Origin: JBDTMC01 sp039934475
GTDB taxonomy: Bacteria > Acidobacteriota > Terriglobia > Bryobacterales > Bryobacteraceae
Direction of reading: 5' to 3'
NCBI GenBank assembly: GCA_039934475.1
Contig: JBDTMC010000138.1
Coordinates: 1-16,641 of the forward strand
Length of the DNA: 16,641 nt
Positions within the stretch are counted from its first letter, which is position 1; each line of letters starts with the position of its first letter. This document shows positions 1 through 7,914 of the stretch, piece after piece. Made by a program: the position numbers and the translations under genes. The notes under the pieces were generated by a model, which did not search any database, was not told the origin of the DNA, and saw only the letters and a list, made by a program, of their open reading frames with translations.

Positions 1-605
1 CCGAGCCGCTCGTGAAGGTGGGAAATCAGGGACTTCTTCGCGGCCAGGTCCAGCACAGACACCGTACCAGGGCCGACGTTCGCCGTGTACGCCTTCTTCC
101 CGTCATGACTGATCACGAACATGTGCGATTCCGCTTGGCCGGTGGGAACTGTCCCCACGATCTTCATCGTCTTGGTATCGATAATTGAAATCGTCTGATC
201 CAGTTCGGTGGAAACATACAACAGCCCGTTCTTCGGCCCGAACATCGGGCAATGCGGGCGCACCCCATGTCCGAAATCCAGCGTCCCTATGATCTTCCGC
301 GAAGCGATGTCGATCGCAACCATATTGGAGCCATCGCTGCCCGCCTTCCCCACGCCCGAGTCGCCATAAATCGGAACGTACGCCGTCTTCCCATCGGGAG
401 ACGCGATCACCTCGTGCCCGGTAGCTCCGTTCTCCGCAACCGCGGCAACCTGCTTGTTGCTCGTGGGGTCGATAATCCCCAACGCGCGGTCGCCTTTATT
501 GGCCACCAAAAGCACGCCTCGCGCCGGCACCGGCGGCGCGCTCCAGATTACAGCTGTCGTGGTGGCGCAAGCGGCCAAAATCCCAGTGGCAATGAATCGT
601 CTCAT
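1..605 (-). CDS. YVTN-type beta-propeller protein, exported (3' end outside window)
   Basis: The reading frame runs on the minus strand from ATG at 605 to the left edge, giving 201 visible residues without a stop. Residues 1-30 form a signal peptide: Arg2-Arg3, a hydrophobic stretch, then a Pro/Ala-rich end. L10-A11-A12-C13 could be a lipobox, but the stretch before it is short, so signal peptidase I cleavage is equally possible. From residue 31 the protein shows repeated beta-propeller blades of the YVTN/surface-layer type: VLLVANKGD (31-39), SPDGKTAYV (69-77), LLYVSTELDQTISIID (128-143), SHDGKKAYTAN (166-176) and TVSVLDLA (181-188). Proteins of this family are usually periplasmic or surface-exposed; the function of this one cannot be read from sequence. 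A good ribosome binding site, GAGGGG at 610-615, lies 4 nt before the ATG and fixes the start. It is divergent from the glycosyltransferase at 670. No enzyme motif is visible. Confidence 0.85.
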   Translation of the reverse strand, partial: MRRFIATGILAACATTTAVIWSAPPVPARGVLLVANKGDRALGIIDPTSNKQVAAVAENGATGHEVIASPDGKTAYVPIYGDSGVGKAGSDGSNMVAIDIASRKIIGTLDFGHGVRPHCPMFGPKNGLLYVSTELDQTISIIDTKTMKIVGTVPTGQAESHMFVISHDGKKAYTANVGPGTVSVLDLAAKKSLISHLHERL

Positions 606-669
606 AGTGCCCCTCATTTTACAGGTGCGGGTACCCATTGTGGAAACTTGGGAGAATACGGAAGCCCGA

Positions 670-1668
670 ATGCTTTCCGTCATCATTCCTGTCTACGCCG
701 CTACCTCCGCCGACGTGAACTTGCTCCGTGCCGCCTTGCAGAGTCTGAAGGCCTCAACCTTCCGCGATTTTGAAATCCTCGTCGCCGACGATGCGTCACC
801 CCAGCCCGAGCCTATCCGCGCACTGGTCATCGCCGCAGGCGCGCTCCTAATCCGTCAGCCTGTCCAGCGTGGTCCGGCGGCCGCGCGCAACGCCGCCGCC
901 GCCAAAGCCTCTGGCGAGATCCTCGTCTTCTTTGACGCCGATACCTCCGTCCACCCTGACACTCTCGATCGCTTCGCGCGCGCCTTCAACGATGATCCAG
1001 CCTTGGACGCCCTCCTCGGCTCCTACGATCAACACCCCACCGCACCCGGCCGCGTCAGCCGCTTTCGTAACCTGCTCCATAGCTTTGTCCACCATCGCGC
1101 CAATGGCCGCGCCACCACCTTTTGGACTGGCTGTGGCGCCGTCCGCAAGCACCGCTTCGTCTCCGCCGGAGGCTTCAGCGAAACCTTCACCCGCGCTTCC
1201 ATAGAGGACGTGGAGTTCGGCCTTCGCCTCCATGAAGCGGGAGCCTGCCTCCAACTCGATCCCCGTATTCAAGTCACCCACCACAAAGCCTGGACCCTCC
1301 GCTCCATGGTCTGGACTGACTTATATCTGCGCGCCATCCCGTGGGTCGGGCTCATGCGCAAACACCCTCTGCCCCAAGATCTCAACTTCAGAATGTCCGA
1401 CCGGCTCAGCGGCGCGCTCGTTGCGCTGTTGCTGCCCGCCCTGTTAATCGCCATCTGGCGCGGCGGCGCCTGGTGGCTCGCGCCCCTGCTCGCCCTCGCT
1501 GCCATCGCCTTGTTGAACGTGCCCCTCTTCCGGTTTCTCGCCCGAGCCGGCGGCTGGCGTGAAGCTCTTCTCTCTTACCCTCTCTTACTTACTTACTTCG
1601 CCACCTGCGTCGTCGGACTCATCGCCGGACGCGCCAAAGAGTACACCACAAACGCCTCGTCTGAATAG
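670..1668 (+). CDS. family 2 glycosyltransferase with C-terminal membrane segments
   Basis: Predicted 332 aa. The ATG at 670 is chosen because the GT-A fold begins at once (MLSVIIPVY) and GGAAG lies 5 nt upstream; the frame is open further upstream, but that stretch is antisense to the neighbouring gene. GT2 hallmarks in order: nucleotide-binding VADDAS (38-43), PAAARNAAA (69-77), the metal-binding DxD in FFDADT (D89, D91), an acceptor region TGCGAVRK (153-160) followed by GGF (167-169), and the catalytic-loop ED (179-180). Three hydrophobic segments follow at about 247-263, 268-290 and 300-320, so the enzyme is probably anchored in the inner membrane with its active site in the cytoplasm. 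It probably transfers a sugar from a nucleotide sugar during surface-glycan synthesis; donor and acceptor are unknown. It converges on the five-gene glycan cluster, and its last 76 nt overlap that cluster's final gene on the other strand. Confidence 0.85.
   Translation: MLSVIIPVYAATSADVNLLRAALQSLKASTFRDFEILVADDASPQPEPIRALVIAAGALLIRQPVQRGPAAARNAAAAKASGEILVFFDADTSVHPDTLDRFARAFNDDPALDALLGSYDQHPTAPGRVSRFRNLLHSFVHHRANGRATTFWTGCGAVRKHRFVSAGGFSETFTRASIEDVEFGLRLHEAGACLQLDPRIQVTHHKAWTLRSMVWTDLYLRAIPWVGLMRKHPLPQDLNFRMSDRLSGALVALLLPALLIAIWRGGAWWLAPLLALAAIALLNVPLFRFLARAGGWREALLSYPLLLTYFATCVVGLIAGRAKEYTTNASSE
1584..1598. repeat. short CTTA tandem repeat (3.75 copies)
   Basis: Four near-complete units of CTTA lie in the coding overlap of the GT2 gene (plus strand) and the GT-C gene (minus strand). 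On the minus strand the first unit supplies the TAA stop at 1595-1593. Gain or loss of one unit would shift the frame of the last ~25 residues of the GT2 protein but leave the GT-C protein intact. The repeat is short and may be chance. Confidence 0.35.
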
Positions 1669-3599
1669 ACACGCGTCAGTTGTCGCCCTGCCTCCGCGGC
1701 TTTCTCCAGTTCCCCAAGATTCGGCCTTTGCGGCAGAATGAGGTACTTTCGTTCCCCGTTTAACACAGTCGCCACATCGGCCGCATCATACTGGCCATCG
1801 GTCCGGTACACATGATCGAATTTCGCCGGGTCCAGCGAATACCCCGCAGCCCAATTGCCCACGCTCGCAATTCCATCTTCCTGATTCGCGTGACGATTCA
1901 CATACTCAGCCGCGCGGTAGGAAGGCAGCGTCCGCCGGAGATACTCGCCTTCATCGATGCGCTTCAGCAGATACGGGATCTGTGCCGGCGTCAGTTCCAT
2001 AATCACAATCGCCGGCAGGCTGAACGCCACCGCCAGCCCAATGGCTGCAAGCGCGGCCCATCGCGGCTGTCTGTTTAACCGCGCCGCTCCCAGTGCCGCC
2101 AGCACCACAAAAAGCGCCACCGCATAGCGCAGTACCAGCCACACTCCCGCCCAGTACAAGTAATAGAGGCCTGCGAAAATCCACACCGCCGATTCTATTC
2201 GCCAATTCCGGCGCACCAGCCACAACGGAGCAAGAAGCAGCAATACGATGCCCGCCGGATTCGGGGAACCCGATTCAAAGTACTTCTTTCCGTCCGCATG
2301 AATCTCGTAAGGCACCGTCACATAGCGCAGCAGCCTTCCGCCCAGGCTCTGTTTGGCGCGTGCCGGTCGAATCGATGTGAGTAGGCTCTCCGGATAAACC
2401 GGGTTGCCTGTCGCCACGTACGTGCGGACGTGCCACAACAGTCCGAAACACAGGAACACTACCGCCACACTCGCGCCGGCCCGCACCCGCGACGGCTGCC
2501 GCCATACCGCGTACGCATAGAGGCAGAAAAGCGGCACGGCCCCGAACAGCGCGACATGCTTCACTCCAAAACTCGCCGCAATTAAGAACGTACCCACCAC
2601 AATCCACCGGAACCGGTCGTCCTCACGCCACCGCAAAAAGCAAAGCAGCGCGCCAAGTTCATATGCTGCCATCGCGGCGTCGTTCTTAAATGCCGACCCG
2701 TCCCAATGAACAAACGGGATCGCCATCGCCAACGCCATCCCAACCACGCTCCATCCGCGCGTCGCGCCGCACGCTCGCGCCACCAGGTACGTCAGCCGTA
2801 GCAGCAGGGCAAAGAAAATCAACTCCATCCCCTGCGCCGCAAACTGCCCGCCCATCGCATACGCCATCGCCGCCAGCACTTCGAAGCCCTGCGGGAAGTG
2901 ACCGTAAGGAATCACTTGGGGCACATCCAACGAGTGCGACTCCAGAAACACCCGCACCAGCGCAAGGTGGACTCGCACCGGATCCCCGCTCGTCGTCGGT
3001 GTCACCCACTGGAGCGCTGCCATCGTAGCCAGGATCAGCAGCGCAAACACCGCCACGCCCACCTGGCTCTCTTTCAACTCAACATCCTGCCGCCATGCAG
3101 AGATCACATGCGCCACATCGTCACGCACCGCTGCGAAACTCTTCCTCGCGGCCACAACAGCCACCGCCAGCAGAAGCACAAACGCGCTTAGATAAAACAG
3201 CCGCGCCACACCCAGTGCAAACAAGGCGGGCGATAGCAGCGCAAAGCCCGTCAGCATGGCCATGCCGATGTCGGCCTCCAATCCTGTCCATCGCAGGACT
3301 GCCTTGCCCAGCGCCGTCGCAACCACCCCAATACCCGCTAACACAACGGTTGCCAGCGGAGCATAAATGGCGCCAATCACAAGTGGTACACAGACCAACA
3401 GAATCGGCTCGTGCCGCCACAGGCCCCTTCGCCTGACCACGGTATACAGCCATCCCGCCGCCGCGCCCAGTGGCAGCAGCACTAGTATCGCCCGGTAATA
3501 CAATGGGTCGATCGTCGCAAAAATTTGTAGATGCCGGTCAAATGCCGGCCAGGAAAACAAAACCGCCAACGCAAGCCAGAGAACCCACCCCACTTGCAT
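1593..3599 (-). CDS. polytopic membrane protein, GT-C type glycosyltransferase-like
   Basis: Predicted 668 aa with about a dozen hydrophobic segments through residue ~550 and a soluble C-terminal tail of about 110 residues. The architecture and landmarks fit the GT-C superfamily (PMT/GT39-like and similar lipid-phosphate-sugar transferases): an early extracytoplasmic loop with GDPVRVHLAL (D206, H211), a conserved proline stretch YGHFPQGFE (232-240), FKNDAAM (304-310), GVKHVAL (345-351) and GNPVYPE (398-404). GT-C enzymes take sugars from polyprenyl-phosphate donors on the outer face of the inner membrane; the specific donor here is unknown and family membership is my reading of the pattern, not a search result. 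It is the last gene of the minus-strand glycan cluster, 12 nt after the FAD oxidoreductase, with AAGG about 9 nt before its ATG. Its final 76 nt overlap the convergent GT2 gene. Confidence 0.7.
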   Translation of the reverse strand: MQVGWVLWLALAVLFSWPAFDRHLQIFATIDPLYYRAILVLLPLGAAAGWLYTVVRRRGLWRHEPILLVCVPLVIGAIYAPLATVVLAGIGVVATALGKAVLRWTGLEADIGMAMLTGFALLSPALFALGVARLFYLSAFVLLLAVAVVAARKSFAAVRDDVAHVISAWRQDVELKESQVGVAVFALLILATMAALQWVTPTTSGDPVRVHLALVRVFLESHSLDVPQVIPYGHFPQGFEVLAAMAYAMGGQFAAQGMELIFFALLLRLTYLVARACGATRGWSVVGMALAMAIPFVHWDGSAFKNDAAMAAYELGALLCFLRWREDDRFRWIVVGTFLIAASFGVKHVALFGAVPLFCLYAYAVWRQPSRVRAGASVAVVFLCFGLLWHVRTYVATGNPVYPESLLTSIRPARAKQSLGGRLLRYVTVPYEIHADGKKYFESGSPNPAGIVLLLLAPLWLVRRNWRIESAVWIFAGLYYLYWAGVWLVLRYAVALFVVLAALGAARLNRQPRWAALAAIGLAVAFSLPAIVIMELTPAQIPYLLKRIDEGEYLRRTLPSYRAAEYVNRHANQEDGIASVGNWAAGYSLDPAKFDHVYRTDGQYDAADVATVLNGERKYLILPQRPNLGELEKAAEAGRQLTRVYSDEAFVVYSLARPAMSPTTQVAK

Positions 3600-3611
3600 C
3601 GCCGTCTGCCT

Positions 3612-5102
3612 TCAACTCGCCGCGGCCCGCTCAGCCTCTGCCGGAACCCTTGGCTGGCTGCTTACCAGTCCGTGCCACTCATCGTTCGAGAGGATCTCTC
3701 CACTCTCCAGATACTCCGCGTCCGTATTTACTTTCCACGTATCGTACGACGCGCCCAGGATATTCCGCGCTGCCATCATCCCAGTCAACATCGAATGATC
3801 CTGGTTATTGTAGTGGTGCATCCCATTGCGCCCCACTAACTGCAGATTCGGAACCAGCTCCAGAAACTCCCGGATCACCAACAAATGCCGCTTATAGCTA
3901 TCGTCGTATACCGGATACGCCTTCTTGTCTCGCAGTACGACGCCATCGACAACCGCGTCCGCCGCGCCAATCCCCAACTGCCGCAGTTCTCTGCTCCCCA
4001 GCGCAACCAACTCGGCGTCGCTCATACTCCACAACTCGTCACCCTCGTTGCAGAAATACTCCATGCCGAGGCACGTGGAATCCGTCGCCGGCACCATCTC
4101 CGCGCTCCAGTTCTTGAAATTCTGAATGCGTCCTACCTTAACCGCCGGAGAGTGGATATAGATCCAGTTATCGGGAAACACCTCCGGCTGTTTCAAAATC
4201 AAAGCCACCGTCATGAAATCCCGGTACCGTAACCCGCGCGCTGCTTGCAGAACTTCCGCCGGCGGCGCCGGATCGAATGCCTCCATCAACTCCTTCACCG
4301 GCATTGTGCTGATGAAGTTCGCGCCTTCAAACCACCGGCCATCGGCTGTCTCCAATCCAAGAACGCGGCCAGCCTCCCATCGAATCCTCTCCACCCGCGC
4401 CCCATGTTCCACCAAACCGCCCATCTCCCGAATGCTTGCCGCGCAAGCCTCCCACATCATCCCCGGACCCAGTCGCGGATAGTGGAACGCGTCAATCAGG
4501 GTCTTCGGAACGCTCCCATTCGCGTCCCGCCGCGGCAGCAGCATGTGCTTCAGCAGGCTCACGATGTCCAGGCCCCGAATCCGTTGCGACGCCCAATCCG
4601 CATCGATCTCGTGGCAGCTCATTCCCCACACCTTCTCTGTGTAGCTCTTGAAGAACGTCTCAAACAGTCGCCGTCCAAAGCGATTCGATATCCACGCGTC
4701 CAAAGTCCGCTCTGGCCGCATCGGGAACATTTGCGCCCACGCGAAGCTCAACAGGCAAGCTATCGCCTGCCACGCGCCCAGCCCTAGCACCGCATCCATC
4801 GGCTCCAATGGATATTTGAAGAAGCGGCCATCATAGTAGATCCGCGATAGCCGTGGCCGCAGTAGGAAATCGTCGCCAAGCAACTCATGCCACAGCTTCT
4901 CAACCGCCGCCACCTTCGTGTAGAAGCGGTGGCCCCCAATGTCGAAGCGGTAGCCCTTGTACTGTTCAGTACGCGCTAGCCCGCCGCAATGCGGTCCACT
5001 TTCCAGAACCGTCGCCGCGCCGCCGACCTTACTAAGTTCGTAAGCCGCCGTAAGCCCAGCCGGTCCGGCGCCGATGACTACTGTTTGTGTTTGTTCTTGC
5101 AT
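3612..5102 (-). CDS. FAD-dependent oxidoreductase, protoporphyrinogen oxidase/UDP-galactopyranose mutase-like
   Basis: Predicted 496 aa. The N-terminus is a Rossmann FAD-binding site, VVIGAGPAGLTAAYEL (8-23; G11, G13, G16), with E34 placed to bind the FAD ribose, then CGGLAR (38-43) and GGHRFYTK, which resembles the G-H-x-F-x-T region of UDP-galactopyranose mutases. The C-terminal half has NQDHSMLTGMMAA, the usual second flavin-contacting segment of the amine oxidase/HemY group. Proteins of this type are common beside glycosyltransferases in polysaccharide loci. Here it lies 38 nt downstream of a GT2 gene and 12 nt upstream of the GT-C gene, so a role in modifying a nucleotide sugar or lipid-linked sugar is more likely than haem synthesis, but this is inferred from context. 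It is longer than typical bacterial UDP-galactopyranose mutases (about 370-400 aa). No strong ribosome binding site is visible before the ATG at 5102. Confidence 0.8.
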   Translation of the reverse strand: MQEQTQTVVIGAGPAGLTAAYELSKVGGAATVLESGPHCGGLARTEQYKGYRFDIGGHRFYTKVAAVEKLWHELLGDDFLLRPRLSRIYYDGRFFKYPLEPMDAVLGLGAWQAIACLLSFAWAQMFPMRPERTLDAWISNRFGRRLFETFFKSYTEKVWGMSCHEIDADWASQRIRGLDIVSLLKHMLLPRRDANGSVPKTLIDAFHYPRLGPGMMWEACAASIREMGGLVEHGARVERIRWEAGRVLGLETADGRWFEGANFISTMPVKELMEAFDPAPPAEVLQAARGLRYRDFMTVALILKQPEVFPDNWIYIHSPAVKVGRIQNFKNWSAEMVPATDSTCLGMEYFCNEGDELWSMSDAELVALGSRELRQLGIGAADAVVDGVVLRDKKAYPVYDDSYKRHLLVIREFLELVPNLQLVGRNGMHHYNNQDHSMLTGMMAARNILGASYDTWKVNTDAEYLESGEILSNDEWHGLVSSQPRVPAEAERAAAS

Positions 5103-5140
5103 TCAGCGAGGCGAGTGACCCCCAAGGATATCACCCTCAA

Positions 5141-6127
5141 TCACGACCGCAGGGCGAATTCCTCCATCGCTTCCGGACTAGCGATGGTCCGGTGCATCGC
5201 GATCATTTCGCTCCCCCGCGCCGCCATCGACAAAAGCAATAGTACGGGCAGGGCCGCAACGCGCGCCGGCGCTCCCCAGCCGATTATTTTGCCGTATCTC
5301 AGCCACTGCGGCACGTCCACAGCTACATGCCAGAACATCGTCATCGCCGGCTCCAACCATCCTAACCGTGCCGCTTCTCCGCTCACTACCGTCGAACCCA
5401 GCCGCCGCAACCGATACACCTCATAGCCGAACCGCGCGTGTAGAGTTCGCGTCCACCATCGGAAAGAGAAAGCGTGGGAACTCCGTTGCCGCGGGTTCAG
5501 CGTGAACCGCGCTCCCCCGGCTCGCAAGCGCGTAAACAGGAACGAACCGCCGCAAGTCCGGCCAAACTCTTCCGGGAACAGTTGCCTCTCTAACACGGCG
5601 CGTCGGAACCCCACGTTATGGCTCAGAAACCCACGCGCGTCCAGATACTGCCCGTTCTTTTCACCAAGAATAAATCCCCACGATATCGATGCCGCCAAGT
5701 CGAGCATCCATCCCGGCCACCGCGTCTCCGAATCGGAAAAGAACCGTGAGACGCCTGCGGTCACATCGGCGCCATCGTCTATCGATTCTCCAATCGCGGC
5801 CAGCCATCCCGCCTCCGGAATCGTGTCCGTATCCGCCATCACCACTATCTCGCCCAAGGCAGCCCGCGCGCCCGTATTCTTCAGCCCGTAGTAGTTAACG
5901 CCATCCGCCGGCAAAAATTCCATAGAATGAAACGCGGATTCGCCTGCGAACTCCGTCGTCCATCCTTCCACCTGACTCGCCGTACCTACCAACACCACTT
6001 GCACTGACTGCAAGTCCACCGTCTGCCGCTTCAGTCCAGTCAGGAATCGCCACGCCGTTCCTAAATCACGGCTCTCGTTGTAGCCTTCCAACACAACCGT
6101 GTACCGCGGATTATCGGTTTGCTGCAT
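5141..6127 (-). CDS. atypical family 2 glycosyltransferase
   Basis: Predicted 328 aa. The N-terminal strand YTVVLEGYNES (9-19) and the DxD motif in MADTDT (D99, D101), preceded by KNTGARAALGEIVV (83-96), mark a GT-A fold of family 2. A FLSHNVGFRR acceptor-region motif follows the DxD. The usual nucleotide-binding Asp pair after the second strand is absent: the expected V-D-D-x-S position reads VLVGTAS (45-51). The C-terminal third has RWWTRTLHARFGYE and a hydrophobic segment near the end (AALPVLLLLSMAA), suggesting membrane association. The start overlaps the end of the upstream GT2 gene by 17 nt. GGAGG at 6137-6141, 9 nt before the ATG, supports this start and translation coupled to the upstream gene. 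Substrate unknown. Confidence 0.8.
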   Translation of the reverse strand: MQQTDNPRYTVVLEGYNESRDLGTAWRFLTGLKRQTVDLQSVQVVLVGTASQVEGWTTEFAGESAFHSMEFLPADGVNYYGLKNTGARAALGEIVVMADTDTIPEAGWLAAIGESIDDGADVTAGVSRFFSDSETRWPGWMLDLAASISWGFILGEKNGQYLDARGFLSHNVGFRRAVLERQLFPEEFGRTCGGSFLFTRLRAGGARFTLNPRQRSSHAFSFRWWTRTLHARFGYEVYRLRRLGSTVVSGEAARLGWLEPAMTMFWHVAVDVPQWLRYGKIIGWGAPARVAALPVLLLLSMAARGSEMIAMHRTIASPEAMEEFALRS

Positions 6128-6980
6128 AGCCTCTAGCCTCCCCCCATGACCAAGCTGCCAACCCTGGCACCACGATAGGCAAAGCCAGAACCGCCTCTTT
6201 CGTCAAGCCGCCGGCCACCACTCGTATCGCCATCCGTCCCAACAAAACTCCAGGCAGCACGCTGCATCCAGCACAGTATACCCATCTCCGCCACGTCTTC
6301 AGTCTCTGCTCATCCCGTCGCATTGCCGCGAACGCCTCGCCGTGCATCGCCTGCTTGCTCAGGAATCGTCCCAACCGCTCGTGATTGAAATGTAGTACCC
6401 GCAAATCCGGCACAAACAACGGAGCATCTCCGGCCGTTGTCAGCTTCCAATTCAGCGCTGTGTCGGAACAATACCCTAATTCGCGAAAGGGCCCGTACTT
6501 CTCCAGCGCTTCCCGTTTGTACGAGATATTGCACGTCGGAATGTCGGGCATGCGCCTGATGCCGCCGGCAGGTGCCCACCCCGCGAACTCGCACAGGTAC
6601 GCGCCCCACCCAATCACGCTTTCCGGATTCGCCGGTGCTACTGACCCTCCAATAGCGCCGGCATCGTGCGCCGCGTGCGCGGCCTTCAATTGCGCCACCC
6701 AATCCGCCGCCGCCAGGCAGTCCGAATCCACAAACGCAATCACGTTCCCAGTCGCCGCGGAGATCCCTCGATTGCGCGCCGCCCCAGGGTACAGCCGCGT
6801 CTCTGACCGCACTACCGTAACCCTCGGGAACTCCGCGCGCACGATCTCCGCGGTCCCATCGGTGGAACTATCCACCACCATCAAATCGAAGTCGTCATCG
6901 GTCTGGCGCGCCAGCGCTCCCAAACTCGCGCGAATCGTGCGCGTTGCGTTATACGCAACCACAATCACGCTCACCCGCAA
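6111..6980 (-). CDS. family 2 glycosyltransferase (TTG start)
   Basis: Predicted 289 aa from a TTG at 6980. The frame is open up to 7079, but that stretch lies inside the upstream GT2 gene. Starting at TTG gives the typical MRVSVIVVAYN opening, and a GGAG at 6989-6992 is spaced 8 nt from it. A GTG at 6974 that overlaps the upstream stop as GTGA is the other candidate. Motifs: VVDSSTDGT (35-43), LYPGAARNRGIS (63-74), DxD in FVDSDC (D85, D87). Two hydrophobic segments lie near the C-terminus (around VLPGVLLGRMAIRVVAGG and VLALPIVVPGLAAW), consistent with membrane association. It overlaps both neighbours (10 nt upstream, 17 nt downstream), so it is translated as part of one operon. The sugar transferred is unknown. 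Confidence 0.85.
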   Translation of the reverse strand: MRVSVIVVAYNATRTIRASLGALARQTDDDFDLMVVDSSTDGTAEIVRAEFPRVTVVRSETRLYPGAARNRGISAATGNVIAFVDSDCLAAADWVAQLKAAHAAHDAGAIGGSVAPANPESVIGWGAYLCEFAGWAPAGGIRRMPDIPTCNISYKREALEKYGPFRELGYCSDTALNWKLTTAGDAPLFVPDLRVLHFNHERLGRFLSKQAMHGEAFAAMRRDEQRLKTWRRWVYCAGCSVLPGVLLGRMAIRVVAGGLTKEAVLALPIVVPGLAAWSWGEARGYAANR

Positions 6981-7852
6981 CTTGTTTGCTCCGCTTTCCC
7001 CGGCCCGAACGCCGCGCCGGTAATCGCGGCTACCTGCGACACCAGCAGCGCGAACGCGAGCGGTACTGCCTTGAACCACGGTCTTACGTGCAGCATTCTC
7101 TTGAATAGTCCCACTACGAAGCGGCCCGGCACCGGACGTCCACGCCGCCCCAATCGCGCCGCTGCCGCCCCATACTCGCGGTGCTTCCGGAAGTATGATC
7201 GCATCTGCAGTGGATGATCGTGTACATACCGCGCTTTCTCAAATCGCCCTAACCGCCCGCCCTGCGCCAACCATCGCACACAAAACTCCCGATCTTCGCC
7301 GCCTGCCCACGCGAACGTCTCATCGAACCCGCCACTCCGTTCCCAATCGCTGCGCCACACCGCCAGGTTCTGCGACGGCAAAAATCCGATCTCACCTTTA
7401 GAAGTCTGGCTTTCAATAAATGCTTCCACCACGATATGTGAGGCCCCACTCCAGAGATTCGCCACCTCCGGAATCGCCGGTATCCCGCCACCGATGTTGC
7501 CGCTCCCCTCGCGTATCTCGGTCATCAGCGTCTCCAGGAAATCGGGTTCCAGATAACAGTCATCATCCAGAAACACCAGAAGCTCGCCCGAAGCGCTCCG
7601 TGCACCCAGGTTCCTCGCGCGCGCCGGTCCCCCTGCCTCTTGTTCCAGCACAACCAGTCGCGCCTCGCCTGTGCACCTGGCCAGTTCCGCTGCACTCCAT
7701 CGCTTGCGGGCGCCATCGAATACGACAACCACCTCCGTCGTCGCACCCTCCTGCCGCAGTGCCGAAATCCCACGCAGCGCCCGCGGCAACTGAGGTTTCA
7801 GGCCTGTCGTCGGGATGACAAACGAAATTCCACCGGACCATTCGTTCGGCAT
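6971..7852 (-). CDS. family 2 glycosyltransferase, first gene of the glycan cluster
   Basis: Predicted 293 aa. GT2 landmarks: ISFVIPTTG (9-17), VVVVFDGA (41-48, the nucleotide-binding Asp D46), GGPARARNLGA (74-84), a triple-Asp metal site FLDDDC (D96-D98), and late in the domain GGEDREF with the catalytic-loop ED, preceded by GGFDETF. A hydrophobic segment lies at the C-terminus (AVPLAFALLVSQVAAITGAAFG). The ATG at 7852 has no clear ribosome binding site; a possible promoter with its -10 box only 5 nt before the ATG suggests a near-leaderless transcript. It is divergent from the Gfo/Idh/MocA gene (62 nt between starts) and heads five tightly packed minus-strand genes. Its end overlaps the next GT2 gene by 10 nt. 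Donor and acceptor are unknown. Confidence 0.85.
   Translation of the reverse strand: MPNEWSGGISFVIPTTGLKPQLPRALRGISALRQEGATTEVVVVFDGARKRWSAAELARCTGEARLVVLEQEAGGPARARNLGARSASGELLVFLDDDCYLEPDFLETLMTEIREGSGNIGGGIPAIPEVANLWSGASHIVVEAFIESQTSKGEIGFLPSQNLAVWRSDWERSGGFDETFAWAGGEDREFCVRWLAQGGRLGRFEKARYVHDHPLQMRSYFRKHREYGAAAARLGRRGRPVPGRFVVGLFKRMLHVRPWFKAVPLAFALLVSQVAAITGAAFGPGKAEQTSCG
6989..6992 (-). promoter_or_regulatory. ribosome binding site deciding a TTG start
   Basis: GGAG (minus strand) lies 8 nt before the TTG at 6980, inside the 3' end of the upstream GT2 gene. It favours TTG 6980 over the GTG at 6974, for which the spacing would be 14 nt. Confidence 0.5.
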
Positions 7853-7857
7853 GTCTC

Positions 7858-7887
7858 ATTCTAGTTGGCAGCCGGCCAAACCGTCAC
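7858..7887 (-). promoter_or_regulatory. possible sigma-70 type promoter of the glycan cluster
   Basis: On the minus strand GTGACG (7887-7882) and TAGAAT (7863-7858) are separated by 18 nt; they match 4 of 6 and 5 of 6 bases of TTGACA and TATAAT. The -10 box ends 5 nt before the ATG at 7852, so the transcript would have almost no leader. Found by eye only. Confidence 0.3.
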
Positions 7888-7914
7888 GCTTCATTCTCGC
7901 TATCATTTGAGTCG

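Noticed and set aside
616..621. TAAAAT on the minus strand as a -10 box for the YVTN protein gene
   Set aside because: It directly abuts the GAGGGG ribosome binding site (610-615). A transcript starting 7 nt downstream would not contain that site, so the two cannot both be right, and no good -35 is present.
629..636. GGGTACCC palindrome between the divergent genes at 605 and 670
   Set aside because: An 8-nt perfect palindrome is expected by chance in GC-rich DNA, and nothing around it suggests an operator.
847..1284. 145-aa open frame on the minus strand inside the GT2 gene
   Set aside because: Gly/Ala/Glu-rich translation without domain features, antisense to a clear glycosyltransferase; a product of GC-rich codon bias.
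3470..4117. 215-aa open frame on the plus strand
   Set aside because: Spans the junction of two convincing minus-strand genes, is Pro/Ser/Thr/Arg-rich and has no domain features.
7865..7906. TTGGCA (7865-7870) with TATCAT (7901-7906) as a promoter for the oxidoreductase gene
   Set aside because: The boxes are 30 nt apart, far beyond the 16-18 nt a sigma-70 type promoter tolerates. Only the TATCAT box is kept as a possible -10.
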